Part shown: positions 62,501 to 64,000 of the stretch, in pieces
Numbering within the stretch: the first letter of the stretch is position 1
How the letters are laid out: every line of letters begins with the position of its first letter
Source: Pithys albifrons albifrons
Lineage: Eukaryota > Chordata > Aves > Passeriformes > Thamnophilidae
DNA: 64,000 nt
NCBI RefSeq assembly: GCF_047495875.1
Contig: NC_092459.1
Location: forward strand, 95,653,560-95,717,559
Direction of reading: 5' to 3'
The notes under the pieces: generated by a model
Seen by the model: the letters and a program-made list of their open reading frames with translations, nothing else
Told to the model about the DNA's origin: nothing
Database searches by the model: none
Program-made: the position numbers and the translations under genes

Positions 62501-64000
62501 TGGTGTAGCTAAAATGCTGGATCCTGACCCTGCAAACATCTGTGTGTATGCCTGGTTTGAGAGGCATGAGGAAGTTCTCTGTGGGTCATGACCTCGGAGG
62601 ACTCTTGTGAAAAGGAGATTATTTTGAAGCTAAAAGACAACATGTATGTGGTACTCCTGGATTCAGTATTCATAAGTTCAGTGATGTCTAACCCCAGAAT
62701 TTTCCACTCTTCTGTTTTCGGTCTGTGGTAGAGACATATTCTTCTTGAGACTTTCTGTAATCACAACATTTTATCCTTCCTGTGAGGCATTCTGGCAATA
62801 ATAATAAAAATTAATTCAAATATGCTGGAAAAAGCAGTCTTATATTTTTTTCCTTCAATTTGGGAAATACCATCGGTGTCCAGTGTAAAGGTAGTTTTAC
62901 TGAAACTATGTCTAGGTTTCTTGGCTATATATTCTTTATTTCTTCAAATTAATGCCATTCTACTTTTCTCTCATTTATGCTTCAAATTTTGATGAGTTTA
63001 TTTTCATGCTGCTGAAATATTCTCTGCCAAACTATCCTTTGCCAATCCTTGTCCTTTTATATAGAAAGGTTTCAAGCCCAGCCTAACAAGGTACTCCTGT
63101 ACTGAGAGGTTTTGGAGATTCTCTTACCTGTTCTAACAGTGGCACAATTCATGGTAGCTGTGTTGTAAGGCAGCCACAGGTGTTCTCATAACTTAACTCA
63201 GTTTGCACAGAGCCAATGGGAGTTAAAATAAGTTAACTGGAACACTGAAAGGCCTTCAGAAAAATATGTCTTGTTGTATGTAAGAATATGAAGACTTCCT
63301 GGTATTTGGCTACAATACCTTGGCTCAGCCATGCAGTAGGAATAGTATAACATGATCTGTGTATGGCAAAATTCTTTGTTCTCTAACTGCACAAACAATA
63401 TACACTTAAAAGTATGAACATGTTTACACATTTGTATTTGTGTCAAGGTCTTTTAAATATATATATGCTGGCATCTCTACAAGAAGTACAGGGCTTTATG
63501 TTTTAGTAGTCACTTATTGTTCCCACCTCCTGACAAATGGATGTAAACAACTTCTGTTCACACAGAAATTTCTCTTCAAATTGATGCAAACAGAAGAGAG
63601 GTTGACCAGTTGTGAGAAATCAGAGCTCTCTTATATACATTTTGTGCCTAAGATCATCATCTGGCTGGCATTTTGAGAGTTACTTCACATGCAGCTGATA
63701 CACCTGTATAAAATTCATTGAATGCATTTGTCTCTGGAGCGCAAAGACAAAAACTATCACCTCAACTTTTATATATTAGCAGACACTGATTAAAACCTCT
63801 GGTGTCTAAAGCTTCAGCCTGAACTGCGGTAACAGGTAGTTTCATGGACAAATGGTTACACCAAGGCTGTGTGACCCAGTAGCTTGTGCAGTTTATGCAG
63901 GTCTAATCTCTGATATATTCATCTTTTGTAAGATACTGTCTTAGCTACCTTGCAGAGGATGCATACTGCAGTCAGAGTCTCCAGCTGAGCCCTGGATCAT
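59572..64000 (+). other. KCNK2: KCNK2 intron 3, continuing past the window edge
   Basis: AT-rich sequence with short chance frames on both strands. No exon, RNA gene or family repeat was recognised. The downstream KCNK2 exons must lie beyond position 64,000. Confidence 0.8.

Noticed and set aside
1..64000. CRISPR arrays, bacterial operons, rRNA or obvious tRNA genes
   Set aside because: None was seen. The sequence is vertebrate, with introns, CR1 and a CpG island. A tRNA scan could not be run, so a missed tRNA or small RNA cannot be excluded.

Overview
The window looks like bird nuclear DNA. The only gene I can support is the 5' part of KCNK2 (TREK-1, a two-pore-domain K+ channel), on the + strand. 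Three repeats are CR1 LINE fragments, the main retroposon family of birds and other reptiles. There is also a 628-bp solo LTR of a type I associate with songbird genomes. Avian origin is well supported; a passerine is a weaker inference. Most of the window is AT-rich non-coding DNA with short, unconvincing open frames.

Layout. Positions 1-29,170 hold no recognisable exon. This stretch is either intergenic 5' flank or an intron of a longer KCNK2 transcript that starts further upstream. It carries two CR1 fragments (about 10,640-11,214 and 25,283-26,030) and a possible conserved regulatory block near 19.6-20.35 kb. Positions 29,190-31,080 form a strong CpG island with poly-C/poly-G tracts, CA/CG-rich repeats and a candidate first exon ending at 30,208 or 30,219. 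Exon 2 (31,924-32,234) encodes residues 1-104, and exon 3 (45,172-45,289) encodes residues 105-143 plus one base of codon 144. Exon 3 ends inside the first selectivity filter. The remaining exons (rest of pore 1, TM2-TM4, pore 2, cytosolic tail) were not found before 64,000, so intron 3 exceeds 18.7 kb and the gene runs off the right edge.

The most interesting point is the candidate first exon. Two good splice donors lie 11 bp apart. The upstream donor joins a 12-codon leader in frame to exon 2. The downstream donor turns that leader into a closed 14-codon upstream ORF and creates a new ATG, in strong Kozak context, exactly across the exon 1/exon 2 junction. Exon 2 also keeps the internal Met (residue 42) known in mammals as an alternative start giving an N-terminally shortened TREK-1. 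The 5' end therefore appears able to specify several channel N-termini.

Non-genic structure of note includes the solo LTR with a perfect 5-bp target duplication, a 94-bp tandem duplication at 52.9 kb, a 75-bp loop-less inverted repeat at 36.8 kb, and T/G-rich low-complexity tracts at 46.4-46.9 kb.
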